A stretch of 36,836 nucleotides of DNA from a virus (IMGVR_UViG_3300025536_000026:1-36836); one strand, 5' to 3'. Shown: positions 25,492-31,596, numbered from the stretch's first letter. The notes: generated by a model from the letters alone, not told the origin. Made by a program: numbers and translations.

Positions 25492-25706
25492 TACTTTAAT
25501 TCTTTTAGCTTCTCTTGTAACTGTTTATACCAAGGTTGTTGATTCTTAATATATTCTTCATATTCTGGCTGTGTCATCATAGGTATAAAGATAGCTTTAC
25601 CATTACCAGTATTAGGAAGTTTCTCTATTTCTTCTAAAGAGATTTCATCTAAAGCGTTTAAGTTCTTTTTAGATAATTGCCAGAGTTTTTTAATTCTTGT
25701 CAGCAT
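25491..25706 (-). CDS. 71-residue protein next to small terminase
   Basis: This 71-residue protein has a basic N-terminal helix (MLTRIKKLWQLSKKNLNAL), a central segment GNGKAIFIPMMTQPEYEEYI, and a Lys/Gln-rich helical end. It overlaps the end of the small terminase gene by 17 bases. No family is recognised. Its location suggests a packaging-related accessory. Confidence 0.6.
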   Translation of the reverse strand: MLTRIKKLWQLSKKNLNALDEISLEEIEKLPNTGNGKAIFIPMMTQPEYEEYIKNQQPWYKQLQEKLKELK

Positions 25707-26181
25707 CTTTATTTAATATAAGGTTTTTAAGGTTTTCGTCAAAGTTTCTTATGTTCTGTTGGAATTTTGGCTCAAAAAAGAAGTTGTAAATATTAGCATC
25801 TTTTGGTTTTTCAGAATCTTCAACTCCATAAATATCTTTAGCGTGCTTTAAACCTTTGTCAATAGCTGTATAATCCTTTTTGCCTGTTTCTAAGTCTTCT
25901 GCATCTAATAAAACATTTATCTTATCTGCTATTTTATCTGGTGTAATTCCTTTTTTCTCAAGTGCAGATTTTAGAGTTTCTGTCTTAATTTCTATAGCTT
26001 TTACGACATTAGGTTTTGTTAAGTTTTCACTTGCTATTGCACGAGCTATATTTTCCTTGTCCTTTCCTTCTATATTGTAGTTATTCAAAGCTGATTCTTG
26101 ACCATTCCCACTTAATACATAATCTTTAACAAACCCTCTTTGTTTCTTAGTTAGTTTCGGGAGCTTCTTCGGTTTTTCCAT
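25690..26181 (-). CDS. terS: terminase small subunit
   Basis: The ATG at 26181 was chosen because GGAG lies six bases upstream; an in-frame ATG at 26193 has no such site. The 163-residue product contains LTKKQRGFVKDYVLSGNGQE and a helical region with ENIARAIASENLTKPNVVKA, the helix-turn-helix pattern of Terminase_2-type small subunits that recognise packaging sites. The C-terminal half is Lys/Asn-rich and includes NFFFEPKFQQNIRN. It is separated from the large subunit by about 3 kb of chaperonin and small genes, which is unusual. Confidence 0.78.
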   Translation of the reverse strand: MEKPKKLPKLTKKQRGFVKDYVLSGNGQESALNNYNIEGKDKENIARAIASENLTKPNVVKAIEIKTETLKSALEKKGITPDKIADKINVLLDAEDLETGKKDYTAIDKGLKHAKDIYGVEDSEKPKDANIYNFFFEPKFQQNIRNFDENLKNLILNKDADKN

Positions 26182-26416
26182 TATTGTCTCCATTTGCTAC
26201 GAAAGGTGTTGGTATACCTTTTATCTTTAATAAAAATAATCCTGCTGTTTGTGTTATTTCTTGTAGAGTTTCGACCTTTTTTATTACTGGGAGGTACTTA
26301 GCGTTGTACTTATCTAATACCGCAGCAATTTCTTTTTCTAGTGCTTCTTTTTCAACAGGTTCTAGTGTCGTTAACTCTGTACCATCTGTTAACTTTATAG
26401 TGTTTTCTTCTTTCAT
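26147..26416 (-). CDS. 89-residue protein upstream of small terminase
   Basis: This 89-residue protein has an acidic first half with a long helix (VEKEALEKEIAAVLDKYNAK), a hydrophobic helix (ITQTAGLFLLKIKGI), and an Asn/Gly/Thr-rich tail that overlaps the terS start. It has no recognised domain. It may be a small assembly or regulatory protein. Overlap with terS suggests co-translation. Confidence 0.55.
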   Translation of the reverse strand: MKEENTIKLTDGTELTTLEPVEKEALEKEIAAVLDKYNAKYLPVIKKVETLQEITQTAGLFLLKIKGIPTPFVANGDNNGKTEEAPETN

Positions 26417-26426
26417 ATTTTATTAG

Positions 26427-26750
26427 TTACTTATAATATACAACTTTACTTGGATTCAGTGTAATCCACAGATTAGCTACTGCTTCTTCTGGGGTTGAGC
26501 CATCTGCTCCTTCATCTCTTCCTACAATTCTAGCCATTGAATACCCTTTTAATACATTGATTACAAGTTCTCCTTTCTCTTCACACGCTTCTATAAGTTC
26601 AGAGAGGGTGGGGTACAGGCGTATCTCTTTCTCATCATCAAAACAAGCCCATTCTCTCCTAAAAACAACTGTATTTGTTATATCCAACTCTCGTAGAGTC
26701 GGCATTAGAAACCCTGCATCCTTTAGTTTTTTAGCTAGTTCGTAGGTCAT
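26427..26750 (-). CDS. small conserved-type phage protein (TYELAKKLKDAGF family)
   Basis: This 107-residue protein begins MTYELAKKLKDAGF and contains VVFRREWACF and RLYPTLSELIEACEEKGELV. Family members of this layout are frequent hypothetical proteins in uncultured phages. The gene at 28409-28807 shares the E-L-x-x-K-L start, an F-x-REW motif and an acidic C-terminal half, so the two are probably paralogues. The function is unknown. It follows a 28-base gap after the zinc protein gene. Confidence 0.6.
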   Translation of the reverse strand: MTYELAKKLKDAGFLMPTLRELDITNTVVFRREWACFDDEKEIRLYPTLSELIEACEEKGELVINVLKGYSMARIVGRDEGADGSTPEEAVANLWITLNPSKVVYYK

Positions 26751-26778
26751 TTGTTTTATACATTATATCATCCCTTAA

Positions 26779-27003
26779 TTACTTGTCTAGTTTTTTTAAC
26801 TTTTTCCTATAACATCTATGCGTATGCCACCAGACTACTTTACCGTTTGAACAGACGACATACTCGATGTACAGATAACCTCCAGTGCCTAGCTTTCTCT
26901 CGCAGTTTACACATAGTCGCTTTTCTAAAGCCTCCTGGATATATGGGTCCAGGTATTGTACATCGCTGTGAACGTTTTGGTCCGACTCTCTAGCTTTTAG
27001 CAT
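26779..27003 (-). CDS. 74-residue zinc-binding protein
   Basis: This 74-residue protein has CVNCERKLGTGGYLYIEYVV and later HTHRCYRKK, giving Cys and His residues suited to bind one zinc ion. The C-terminus is strongly basic (RKKLKKLDK). It overlaps the start region of its upstream neighbour by 7 bases. It may bind nucleic acid. No named family fits. Confidence 0.55.
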   Translation of the reverse strand: MLKARESDQNVHSDVQYLDPYIQEALEKRLCVNCERKLGTGGYLYIEYVVCSNGKVVWWHTHRCYRKKLKKLDK

Positions 27004-27242
27004 TGTTTTAGTTTCTCATCTATCATGGCTAACATTAGGACCTTTATTCTACGTCCGTTCCCACCACCAGTATCGTCTATCTTACTGATACTTTCTTGTA
27101 TCTCCTTCAGTTCAGCTTCATATTTGGATAACCACCAGTCTGCAAACTTAGATAAAATTGTAACCTCATTAGCATTTGTGTTTAATGATGGCGTTACAAA
27201 CTCTTTTATAAACTCTCCTCTTAATTCTTTTTTTTTGGACAT
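26997..27242 (-). CDS. 81-residue helical protein
   Basis: This 81-residue protein is basic at the start (MSKKKELRGEFIKEFV), then helical (ILSKFADWWLSKYEAELKEI), with a Gly/Arg-rich turn (DDTGGGNGRRIKVLM). No domain is recognised. It overlaps the downstream zinc protein gene and follows the small membrane protein gene. Confidence 0.5.
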   Translation of the reverse strand: MSKKKELRGEFIKEFVTPSLNTNANEVTILSKFADWWLSKYEAELKEIQESISKIDDTGGGNGRRIKVLMLAMIDEKLKQC

Positions 27243-27252
27243 TTCTTTTAGG

Positions 27253-27414
27253 TTAAAACCAGTTCCATAATGTATACCTTTCTCTACAAGTCATTTCAGG
27301 ACTTATACCGTGTTTGCAGTAGTCCATATTACTCCAGGTTACCGAGATTGCGACTACAAAGTATGCACAGACTAGCAATATTATACTTGATAACCATAGT
27401 GGTATTTTTGTCAT
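27253..27414 (-). CDS. 53-residue single-span membrane protein
   Basis: The ATG at 27414 gives a 53-residue product with a membrane helix from residue ~6 to 25 (LWLSSIILLVCAYFVVAIS) and a short outside or inside tail with two Cys residues (YCKHGISPEMTCRERY). The two cysteines could form a disulphide if the tail is exported. Small membrane proteins in phage early regions often act in exclusion or host modulation, but that is only a possibility here. Confidence 0.55.
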   Translation of the reverse strand: MTKIPLWLSSIILLVCAYFVVAISVTWSNMDYCKHGISPEMTCRERYTLWNWF

Positions 27415-27433
27415 ATTATATATTATAGTTGTT

Positions 27434-27772
27434 TTATTTTAGTAATGACTCAAAATATGCTTTAATTTGAAACTTGATTTTGTTCACATAAATCATTTTA
27501 CTAGCTGACTTCGGCATTGGCAACAACTCTATGAGTTCCTTTTCTATCTTCTTCTTCTGCTCCTCTAGGGCTTGGATTCTTACCTTTTCTATGAAGGATT
27601 TTAAATCTTCATAATGACCACCCCTGGTATAATTCCATGTATCATAAACTTTATCAAACCTTCCCTTCCAATCTTCTACCTTAGTGTCTTTGGATTGATG
27701 ACACTCACACTCGCAGTGTTTCTTATCCCAATCAGTCTTACACTTTTCGCACGTTGTGTCTTTGTTTTCCAT
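27434..27772 (-). CDS. Cys/His-rich small protein with helical tail
   Basis: This 112-residue protein begins with CEKCKTDWDKKHCECECH, five Cys and two His within ~20 residues, which should bind zinc. The rest is helical and charged (SFIEKVRIQALEEQKKKIEK). It is linked to the upstream gene by TAATG. Similar Cys-rich starts occur in phage hypothetical proteins. A DNA- or protein-binding role is plausible. Confidence 0.55.
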   Translation of the reverse strand: MENKDTTCEKCKTDWDKKHCECECHQSKDTKVEDWKGRFDKVYDTWNYTRGGHYEDLKSFIEKVRIQALEEQKKKIEKELIELLPMPKSASKMIYVNKIKFQIKAYFESLLK

Positions 27773-28086
27773 TATTCTTCTATTAGTTTTAATAATTCTT
27801 TTAGGCGATTGATTGAGTCTTGTTTGGCTTCGTTGAAACCTATTCGGAAATCAGTCACTCTATCCCTGCCAAATTCCATATCTGCTGACAATTCAAAATC
27901 AGTTTCTTCTTTCATTTCTTTTTCTTCTTCCTGTATCAGTAGCTTTATAATGGAGGATAGGGAGGAGGTGTATATATTTACAGCATTTACTTTTGTAATT
28001 ACTTCTGTAAAAAAGTTAGCTGAATCACCAGAGTATTTATCAAATTCCTCCTTATTCCTTTTTAGTTGCTGTTTTAGTGTTTCCAT
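27772..28086 (-). CDS. 104-residue helical protein
   Basis: This 104-residue, highly charged, all-helix protein contains KEEFDKYSGDSANFFTEVIT and a coiled-coil-like end (SINRLKELLKLIEE). It has no catalytic motif. TAATG coupling to the next gene and a two-base gap from the previous gene place it in one operon of small helical proteins. The function is unknown. Confidence 0.55.
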   Translation of the reverse strand: METLKQQLKRNKEEFDKYSGDSANFFTEVITKVNAVNIYTSSLSSIIKLLIQEEEKEMKEETDFELSADMEFGRDRVTDFRIGFNEAKQDSINRLKELLKLIEE

Positions 28087-28088
28087 AC

Positions 28089-28412
28089 TTATTTAGTTAG
28101 TTTAGAGTTTATAATTTTATCAATCACATCTTTAATTCTTGTTCTAGCCCAGACAGCAGAGCCACTAATACTATCAATATCAATCTCGTTTATACCTCTT
28201 TCTATCTCCTCTTTAAGTAATTCCATCTCTCTCTGGTGGAGGGTGGATTGTTCGGCTAAGGCTTGGCGAAGGAAAGAAACTAAATTATCTCTAATAATTA
28301 GCATGTCATCATAGTCTCTAAATGTTCTTGTTGGGTCTTCTAAACCGTATTGGTCTTCAAAATCCTCTCTCCATTCTTTTATCTTCTCCTCTATGTTATC
28401 TTTGTTTGTCAT
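28089..28412 (-). CDS. 107-residue charged helical protein
   Basis: This 107-residue protein has a Glu/Asp/Arg-rich helical region (REDFEDQYGLEDPTRTFRDY, then LVSFLRQALAEQSTLHQREM) and a C-terminal hydrophobic helix. It overlaps the upstream gene by four bases. It may share an ancestral fold with the following helical protein, but no family is recognised. Confidence 0.55.
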   Translation of the reverse strand: MTNKDNIEEKIKEWREDFEDQYGLEDPTRTFRDYDDMLIIRDNLVSFLRQALAEQSTLHQREMELLKEEIERGINEIDIDSISGSAVWARTRIKDVIDKIINSKLTK

Positions 28413-28807
28413 AAAGTTATAAGTTTGTTTTCTAATAAGTAGATTAACATCTTTGCTCTAGCATCTGCTTCGGTGTTTTCTTGAAAATACTTAAGAAATT
28501 TACCAAAATCGGGATTTAGACCATAATAATATGATACACGGTACTTTAACTTTAACTTATTGCAACCTAACCACCACTTAAACGAAGAGTGGTTATCAAC
28601 TGGCAAATGCCCTGGCAGTAAGTTCCCCAACTCTGCGACAGAATAACAATTAACAGTATCAGGACAATAATCAGGAGTTTTATTTATTTCTATCTCGTTC
28701 TCTTTTGCTCCCTGCCATTCACGATAAAACATACTTGGAGCTGTTACTCCTAAAATGTGTAACTTGTTGCTTAATTCTACTGATGTAACTTGGTCTTGTA
28801 ATCTCAT
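28409..28807 (-). CDS. paralogue of the TYELAKKLKDAGF-type phage protein
   Basis: The ATG at 28807 overlaps the previous stop as ATGA; a GTG at 28819 is possible but less likely. The 132-residue product starts MRLQDQVTSVELSNKLHILG and contains FYREWQG, DYCPDTVNCYSVAELGNLLP and a terminal EADARAKMLIYLLENKLI, a motif I recall in many phage hypothetical proteins. It resembles the protein at 26427-26750, and its N-terminus resembles the start of the adjacent HNH gene. The function is unknown. Confidence 0.6.
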   Translation of the reverse strand: MRLQDQVTSVELSNKLHILGVTAPSMFYREWQGAKENEIEINKTPDYCPDTVNCYSVAELGNLLPGHLPVDNHSSFKWWLGCNKLKLKYRVSYYYGLNPDFGKFLKYFQENTEADARAKMLIYLLENKLITL

Positions 28808-29349
28808 ATATGTTTCCACTTCTTACGATTGATAATATCCGACACGGTTTGAATACTTACTTTAAATTGTTTAGCTAGTTCTTTTAAGGGCTTATGAGCA
28901 TTCCTCCTAATCAACACAACATCGTACTCAGTTAACTTCGCATTCCAGTGATTACGCCCTTTAGGAGAATACGTGAACCCGTTTTTAACAGCATGTGTTT
29001 TGTTTTCTGATGGTGTAGTCCATTCAAGGTTTCTAGCTTGATTATCGTACTTATTGCCGTTCTTGTGATTTACATAAGGTTTGTTCTCAGGGTTTTTTAT
29101 AAATGCCTGTGCTACTAACCTGTGTGTTGCAAATGTTCTGTACTTATTTTTATTAGACAAGCAAACACTTAAATAGAACCTACTTCTATTTTGTTTTAGA
29201 ACCCTGCCTGATGTAGTGTTTCTAGCTAGAGAACGAACTGCACCAAGATTACTAACTTCATAGAGTTTTTCGTAACCCAAAACGGCTTCCCGTTTCTCTT
29301 TTAGTTTCTTTGCAAGCTCTAGTGAGTAAACTTGGTTTTCTAGTTTCAT
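28804..29349 (-). CDS. HNH endonuclease (NUMOD4-type) fused to a captured gene start
   Basis: This 181-residue protein has a NUMOD4-like GYEKLYEVSNLGAVRSLAR, an HNH core with THRLVAQAFIKNPENKPYVN then HKNGNKYDNQARNLEWTTPS, and a helix-turn-helix end (LKELAKQFKVSIQTVSDIIN). Residues 1-18 (MKLENQVYSLELAKKLKE) are not typical of the endonuclease family but match the first residues of the adjacent gene at 28409-28807. The simplest reading is that a homing endonuclease inserted after the start of a duplicated copy. AAGAAG precedes the start. Confidence 0.82.
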   Translation of the reverse strand: MKLENQVYSLELAKKLKEKREAVLGYEKLYEVSNLGAVRSLARNTTSGRVLKQNRSRFYLSVCLSNKNKYRTFATHRLVAQAFIKNPENKPYVNHKNGNKYDNQARNLEWTTPSENKTHAVKNGFTYSPKGRNHWNAKLTEYDVVLIRRNAHKPLKELAKQFKVSIQTVSDIINRKKWKHI

Positions 29350-29684
29350 TTCTTCTTTACGTTTAATTAGTAATAAAATTCTTTAAACTTAAAATCACTA
29401 TACTTTCTTGGGTTAGGATTATCTGGCTCATTCTGTTGCACATCTTCTCTGTTAAGTTCTTCTTGAAAACTATCTTCACTGCACCATTTTAAACCACCAA
29501 AACCTTTCCATTTAGAATTGCTTTTCCAAAACTGCAACGGTTCTATCTTACCTTTATGTAATCTTAAATATTCTTGATACTGTTCTTTCCAACTTTTATA
29601 GCTATCTCCAAAAAGCATATTAAATATCTCTCCAGTTTCTAAATCTTTAATTTTTACTTTAGTTGTTGCCATTTCTTCTTTACG
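29347..29684 (-). repeat. shared 15-base start leader (two copies)
   Basis: The sequence CGTAAAGAAGAAATG occurs at the starts of two successive genes, at 29347-29361 and 29670-29684 (minus-strand reading). It includes an AAGAAG ribosome-binding-like stretch and the start codon. The identity ends abruptly beyond it. It suggests that the leader was copied with a gene start. The feature spans the first to the second copy. Confidence 0.6.
29367..29672 (-). CDS. 101-residue protein, unknown
   Basis: This 101-residue protein starts MATTKVKIKDLETGEIFNML, a beta-hairpin-like opening, and includes a WKSNSKWKGFGGLKWCSEDS segment rich in Trp and Lys. It ends with an Asp/Phe/Lys-rich tail. It has the same CGTAAAGAAGAA leader as the next gene. 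No domain is recognised. It lies in the variable small-gene region. Confidence 0.5.
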   Translation of the reverse strand: MATTKVKIKDLETGEIFNMLFGDSYKSWKEQYQEYLRLHKGKIEPLQFWKSNSKWKGFGGLKWCSEDSFQEELNREDVQQNEPDNPNPRKYSDFKFKEFYY

Positions 29685-29703
29685 CTGTGCGTGTTAGGGA
29701 TTT

Positions 29704-29976
29704 TTAATCTAAGTTTTTAAGTGTATTTTCTGCATCGTGCTGATTATCTGTAATTTTGTATAAGAAACTTCCAACTCTTTGTGTCTTTAAAACCTTATTT
29801 CCAAACTCTGTATATACTTCGTATTTGTATTCTTATGGGTGTTTATCTAGCCACGCCACTATTTTATTCAATGTTTCTTCTTCTATTGCTCCGTATCTTT
29901 CAACTACTCGAGAAACACTTTCTAAAGAGTGTGGGTCTCCTAATCTAATTGCTGGTCTTTGTTTTGTTTTTTCCAT
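29704..29976 (-). pseudogene. 90-codon frame interrupted by an in-frame TAA
   Basis: From the ATG at 29976, 47 codons (MEKTKQRPAIRLGDPHSLES and onward) end at TAA 29833-29835. The same frame continues for 42 more codons (EYKYEVYTEFGNKVL and onward) to TAA at 29704. The second half has no nearby start codon. It may be a broken gene, a sequencing error, or a readthrough product. If only the first half is used, the gene is 29833-29976. No family is recognised. Confidence 0.5.
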
Positions 29977-29981
29977 GTATT

Positions 29982-30230
29982 TTATTCTCTATTAACTAAT
30001 AATTTATTGGCTTCTGTAATTATTTTTTCTCTTTCAGGTGTTTTGTCTTCAAGGTAACAGTCCACATACATTTTTTCTCTTATCTTGTAGAATTTACCAC
30101 CGAAGCCTAGTTTTCCTTGAAAACGCCACTCTACAAAGTCATCAGGTTCGGCAAGATAAGAATTAAAAGCCAACCTCTTATCTTCGTCAGCACCACACAC
30201 TCTAACTAAAATGTCGTAAATATCCTTCAT
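29982..30230 (-). CDS. 82-residue conserved-type phage protein
   Basis: This 82-residue protein contains VEWRFQGKLGFGGKFYKIRE followed by VDCYLEDKTPEREKIITEAN. I recall that this WRFQGxLGFGGKF...TPER pattern is widespread among hypothetical proteins of uncultured phages and some bacteria. The role is unknown. The start carries the TAATAGAGAATAAA leader seen in two neighbours. Confidence 0.65.
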   Translation of the reverse strand: MKDIYDILVRVCGADEDKRLAFNSYLAEPDDFVEWRFQGKLGFGGKFYKIREKMYVDCYLEDKTPEREKIITEANKLLVNRE

Positions 30231-30244
30231 AAGTTTATTCTCTA

Positions 30245-30415
30245 TTATTCTATAATAATTTCTACCTCTTTCTCGTAAAATCCTTTTGAAACATTAAACT
30301 CTAACTTATGTCCAAAATTCCAGTAAGGTTCTATTTTATCTGCATCATCTGGCAGGTTATCTTTAAGAGCTTGTTCTATCTTGCTAATTAAGTTTTCAAT
30401 ATATTCTTCTTTCAT
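30245..30415 (-). CDS. 56-residue acidic protein
   Basis: The ATG at 30415 gives a 56-residue product: MKEEYIENLISKIEQALKDN, then a Pro/Asp turn and a beta-like FGHKLEFNVSKGFYEKEVEI. It is small but well-formed, with an N-terminal helix and two strands. The TAATAGAGAATAAA leader precedes it. No family is recognised. Confidence 0.6.
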   Translation of the reverse strand: MKEEYIENLISKIEQALKDNLPDDADKIEPYWNFGHKLEFNVSKGFYEKEVEIIIE

Positions 30416-30471
30416 ATTTTATTCTCTATTAACACACTTAATAATGATTTAGTTACTAAATAAAGTGGCTG

Positions 30472-30538
30472 TGGGGAAAGCCAAGATTCGAACTTGGATT
30501 CTGGTTTCACTCCAGTTGTTTCCAAACACAATTCCCCC
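30472..30538 (-). tRNA. degenerate tRNA-like element
   Basis: On the minus strand a 7-bp acceptor stem forms from GGGGGAA (30532-30538) and TTTCCCC (30473-30479), with A as discriminator. A T-arm is perfect: CCAAG-TTCGAAT-CTTGG. A 4-bp D-stem TTGT/ACAA holds a GG-containing loop, and an anticodon-like arm CTGG-AGTGAAA-CCAG has a 7-base loop. The two linker bases between acceptor and D-arm and base 26 are missing, and U33 is G. The nominal anticodon would be TGA (Ser), yet the long variable arm of tRNA-Ser is absent. It could be a worn tRNA or a tRNA mimic. Confidence 0.45.
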
Positions 30539-30565
30539 AGAACTACTCTATTCCATTTTCAAGAT

Positions 30566-30653
30566 ACTAGGCAGGTGGGGAAGGGGTAGCCTGGCGTTGT
30601 ACAATACCTACTACCTGACACTTTGTGGTCGTCTCATCCCCCATCTACCTAGT
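30566..30653 (-). ncRNA. candidate structured non-coding RNA upstream of the tRNA-like element
   Basis: Two 17-base arms, 30566-30582 and 30637-30653, pair with only two wobbles and one mismatch. Inside, GGTAG/CTACC and a GGTATT-GTAC-AACGCC hairpin form further stems. No plausible gene is present between 30416 and 30666. It lies 27 bases upstream of the tRNA-like element in transcription order. The family is not recognised, and it could be a regulatory RNA or part of a larger RNA. Confidence 0.45.
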
Positions 30654-30666
30654 ACTCAATTTTCAA

Positions 30667-30885
30667 TTATCTATCTATACAATTCTTTAAAAAGCTCGAC
30701 CTTTCTTCTGTATCATTGGGGTCAATTCCTGTTTCGTATAGGGCTTCTATGCAGGAGTCGTGGGATTGGAAGGAGACAACATCTTTTTTAAGATTTAATA
30801 TATTTGCTGAAGCAATAAAAATTACTAAAGACATAAGTATTAAAATTATTTGTAATTCTACACTCCCTTTTTGTTTTTTGTTCAT
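30667..30885 (-). CDS. 72-residue membrane-anchored protein
   Basis: This 72-residue protein has a basic start (MNKKQKGS), one membrane helix (LQIILILMSLVIFIASANI) and a polar tail with two Cys (HDSCIEALYETG then FLKNCIDR). The topology suggests the tail faces the periplasm or exterior if the helix is a signal-anchor. It shares its leader and 18-base start region with the gene at 34918-35070. The function is unknown. Confidence 0.6.
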   Translation of the reverse strand: MNKKQKGSVELQIILILMSLVIFIASANILNLKKDVVSFQSHDSCIEALYETGIDPNDTEERSSFLKNCIDR

Positions 30886-30922
30886 ACTTTTTAATTTATT
30901 ATTAGCTCGGGACTAGTGAGCT
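30883..30922 (-). promoter_or_regulatory. gene leader with hairpin, copy 1
   Basis: The 18 bases at 30883-30900 (reading AATAAATTAAAAAGTATG) are identical to 35068-35085, and a hairpin AGCTC/GAGCT lies at 30904-30922. The second copy has a shorter AGCT/AGCT hairpin at 35096-35110. The same leader before two unrelated genes suggests a transposable or duplicated expression signal. Confidence 0.55.
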
Positions 30923-30923
30923 G

Positions 30924-31301
30924 TTAGGTTATATCTTCCCATTTAATACTAAACGCATTTATAATCGGTGTAGATTGTTCTTTAAATTCTTTCTTACTCA
31001 AGTCTTGATTTGAAATGAAACAAGCGTGGATTTTACCTTGAGAAATATGAAGCGTACCGTCATCTGTACCATATTCAAATCTGTCGTCATTTTCTTCTAA
31101 GTCCACAAAGATATCTTCTGGGTCAAACTCATTACACTTTTCAATAAACTCTTTGTTTCTTTGCTCTGACTTTACCACTTCTTCAAGTGTTTCTGTGACT
31201 ATCCTAAGTTCTTTGTTTATCTCGTACTTTTCTCTTTCTAGTGGTCGTATTTGTTCATCTAGTACATTAATTTTCTCTTTTAATTTTTTATATTTTTCCA
31301 T
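30924..31301 (-). CDS. 125-residue coiled-coil protein
   Basis: This 125-residue protein has an N-terminal coiled coil (residues ~1-60, KLKEKINVLDEQIRPLEREK) and an acidic middle (DPEDIFVDLEENDDRFEYGT), then a small beta segment. No domain is known. It is the first gene after the promoter at 31359-31387, so it is expressed early. A weak hairpin forms between promoter and start. Confidence 0.6.
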   Translation of the reverse strand: MEKYKKLKEKINVLDEQIRPLEREKYEINKELRIVTETLEEVVKSEQRNKEFIEKCNEFDPEDIFVDLEENDDRFEYGTDDGTLHISQGKIHACFISNQDLSKKEFKEQSTPIINAFSIKWEDIT

Positions 31302-31358
31302 ACTTTTGTAACTAAACGAGTGTCTTAAATGTTTACTCTTTAGCTATGTATATAGTAT

Positions 31359-31387
31359 ATTATATTTGGTTTACGTTTGTAAAGCTA
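31359..31387 (-). promoter_or_regulatory. promoter/operator-like motif, copy 1
   Basis: The 21 bases 31367-31387 differ by one base from 35129-35149. The core is GCTTTACAAAC[G/A]TAAACC, with an inverted repeat TTTAC-AAAC-GTAAA that could bind a repressor or activator. A TATAAT sits at 31359-31364, just downstream, as TATGCT does in the other copy. It is the likely control region of the gene at 30924-31301. Confidence 0.6.
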
Positions 31388-31401
31388 TTATGTGGATAAC
31401 T

Positions 31402-31596
31402 TTATTCTTCCATTATCTCCTTAATCTTTGCTAATCGCTTATTTTTTACTTTTGCTACTTCTTCCTTTGTGAGCTTTTTTGTATACTTGTATATATTCTG
31501 TGGGGTTGTGTTTGTGAGTTTGCCTAGCTCGCCGTAGGTTGCTCCGAAATATAAAGTCTTTAGTATTTTCTTGTGTGTGTTTGATTGGTGGGGCAT
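31402..31596 (-). CDS. 64-residue putative helix-turn-helix protein
   Basis: This 64-residue protein is basic and helical, with ILKTLYFGATYGELGKLTNT then TPQNIYKYTKKL, a pattern compatible with a helix-turn-helix DNA-binding unit, and a Lys-rich end. The size suits a Cro- or anti-repressor-like regulator. It sits next to the promoter/operator-like motif, downstream of NinG in transcript order. The match is weak and only by pattern. Confidence 0.5.
   Translation of the reverse strand: MPHQSNTHKKILKTLYFGATYGELGKLTNTTPQNIYKYTKKLTKEEVAKVKNKRLAKIKEIMEE

Larger units (their letters stand above)
29981..30431 (-). repeat. 14-base leader repeated before three small genes
   Basis: The 14-mer TAATAGAGAATAAA (minus-strand reading) occurs exactly three times, at 29981-29994, 30234-30247 and 30418-30431. 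Each copy lies two to five bases upstream of the start codon of a small gene (starts at 29976, 30230, 30415). It may act as a translation enhancer or be a trace of gene duplication. Confidence 0.6.

Noticed and set aside
29833-29835. Stop-codon reassignment in this phage
   Set aside because: TAA, TAG and TGA all end other well-defined genes, and the long genes read through normally with the standard code.
30472-30538. Reading the tRNA-like element as tRNA-Phe (anticodon GAA)
   Set aside because: That register breaks the CTGG/CCAG stem. The best-paired arm gives a 7-base loop with TGA at the anticodon position.
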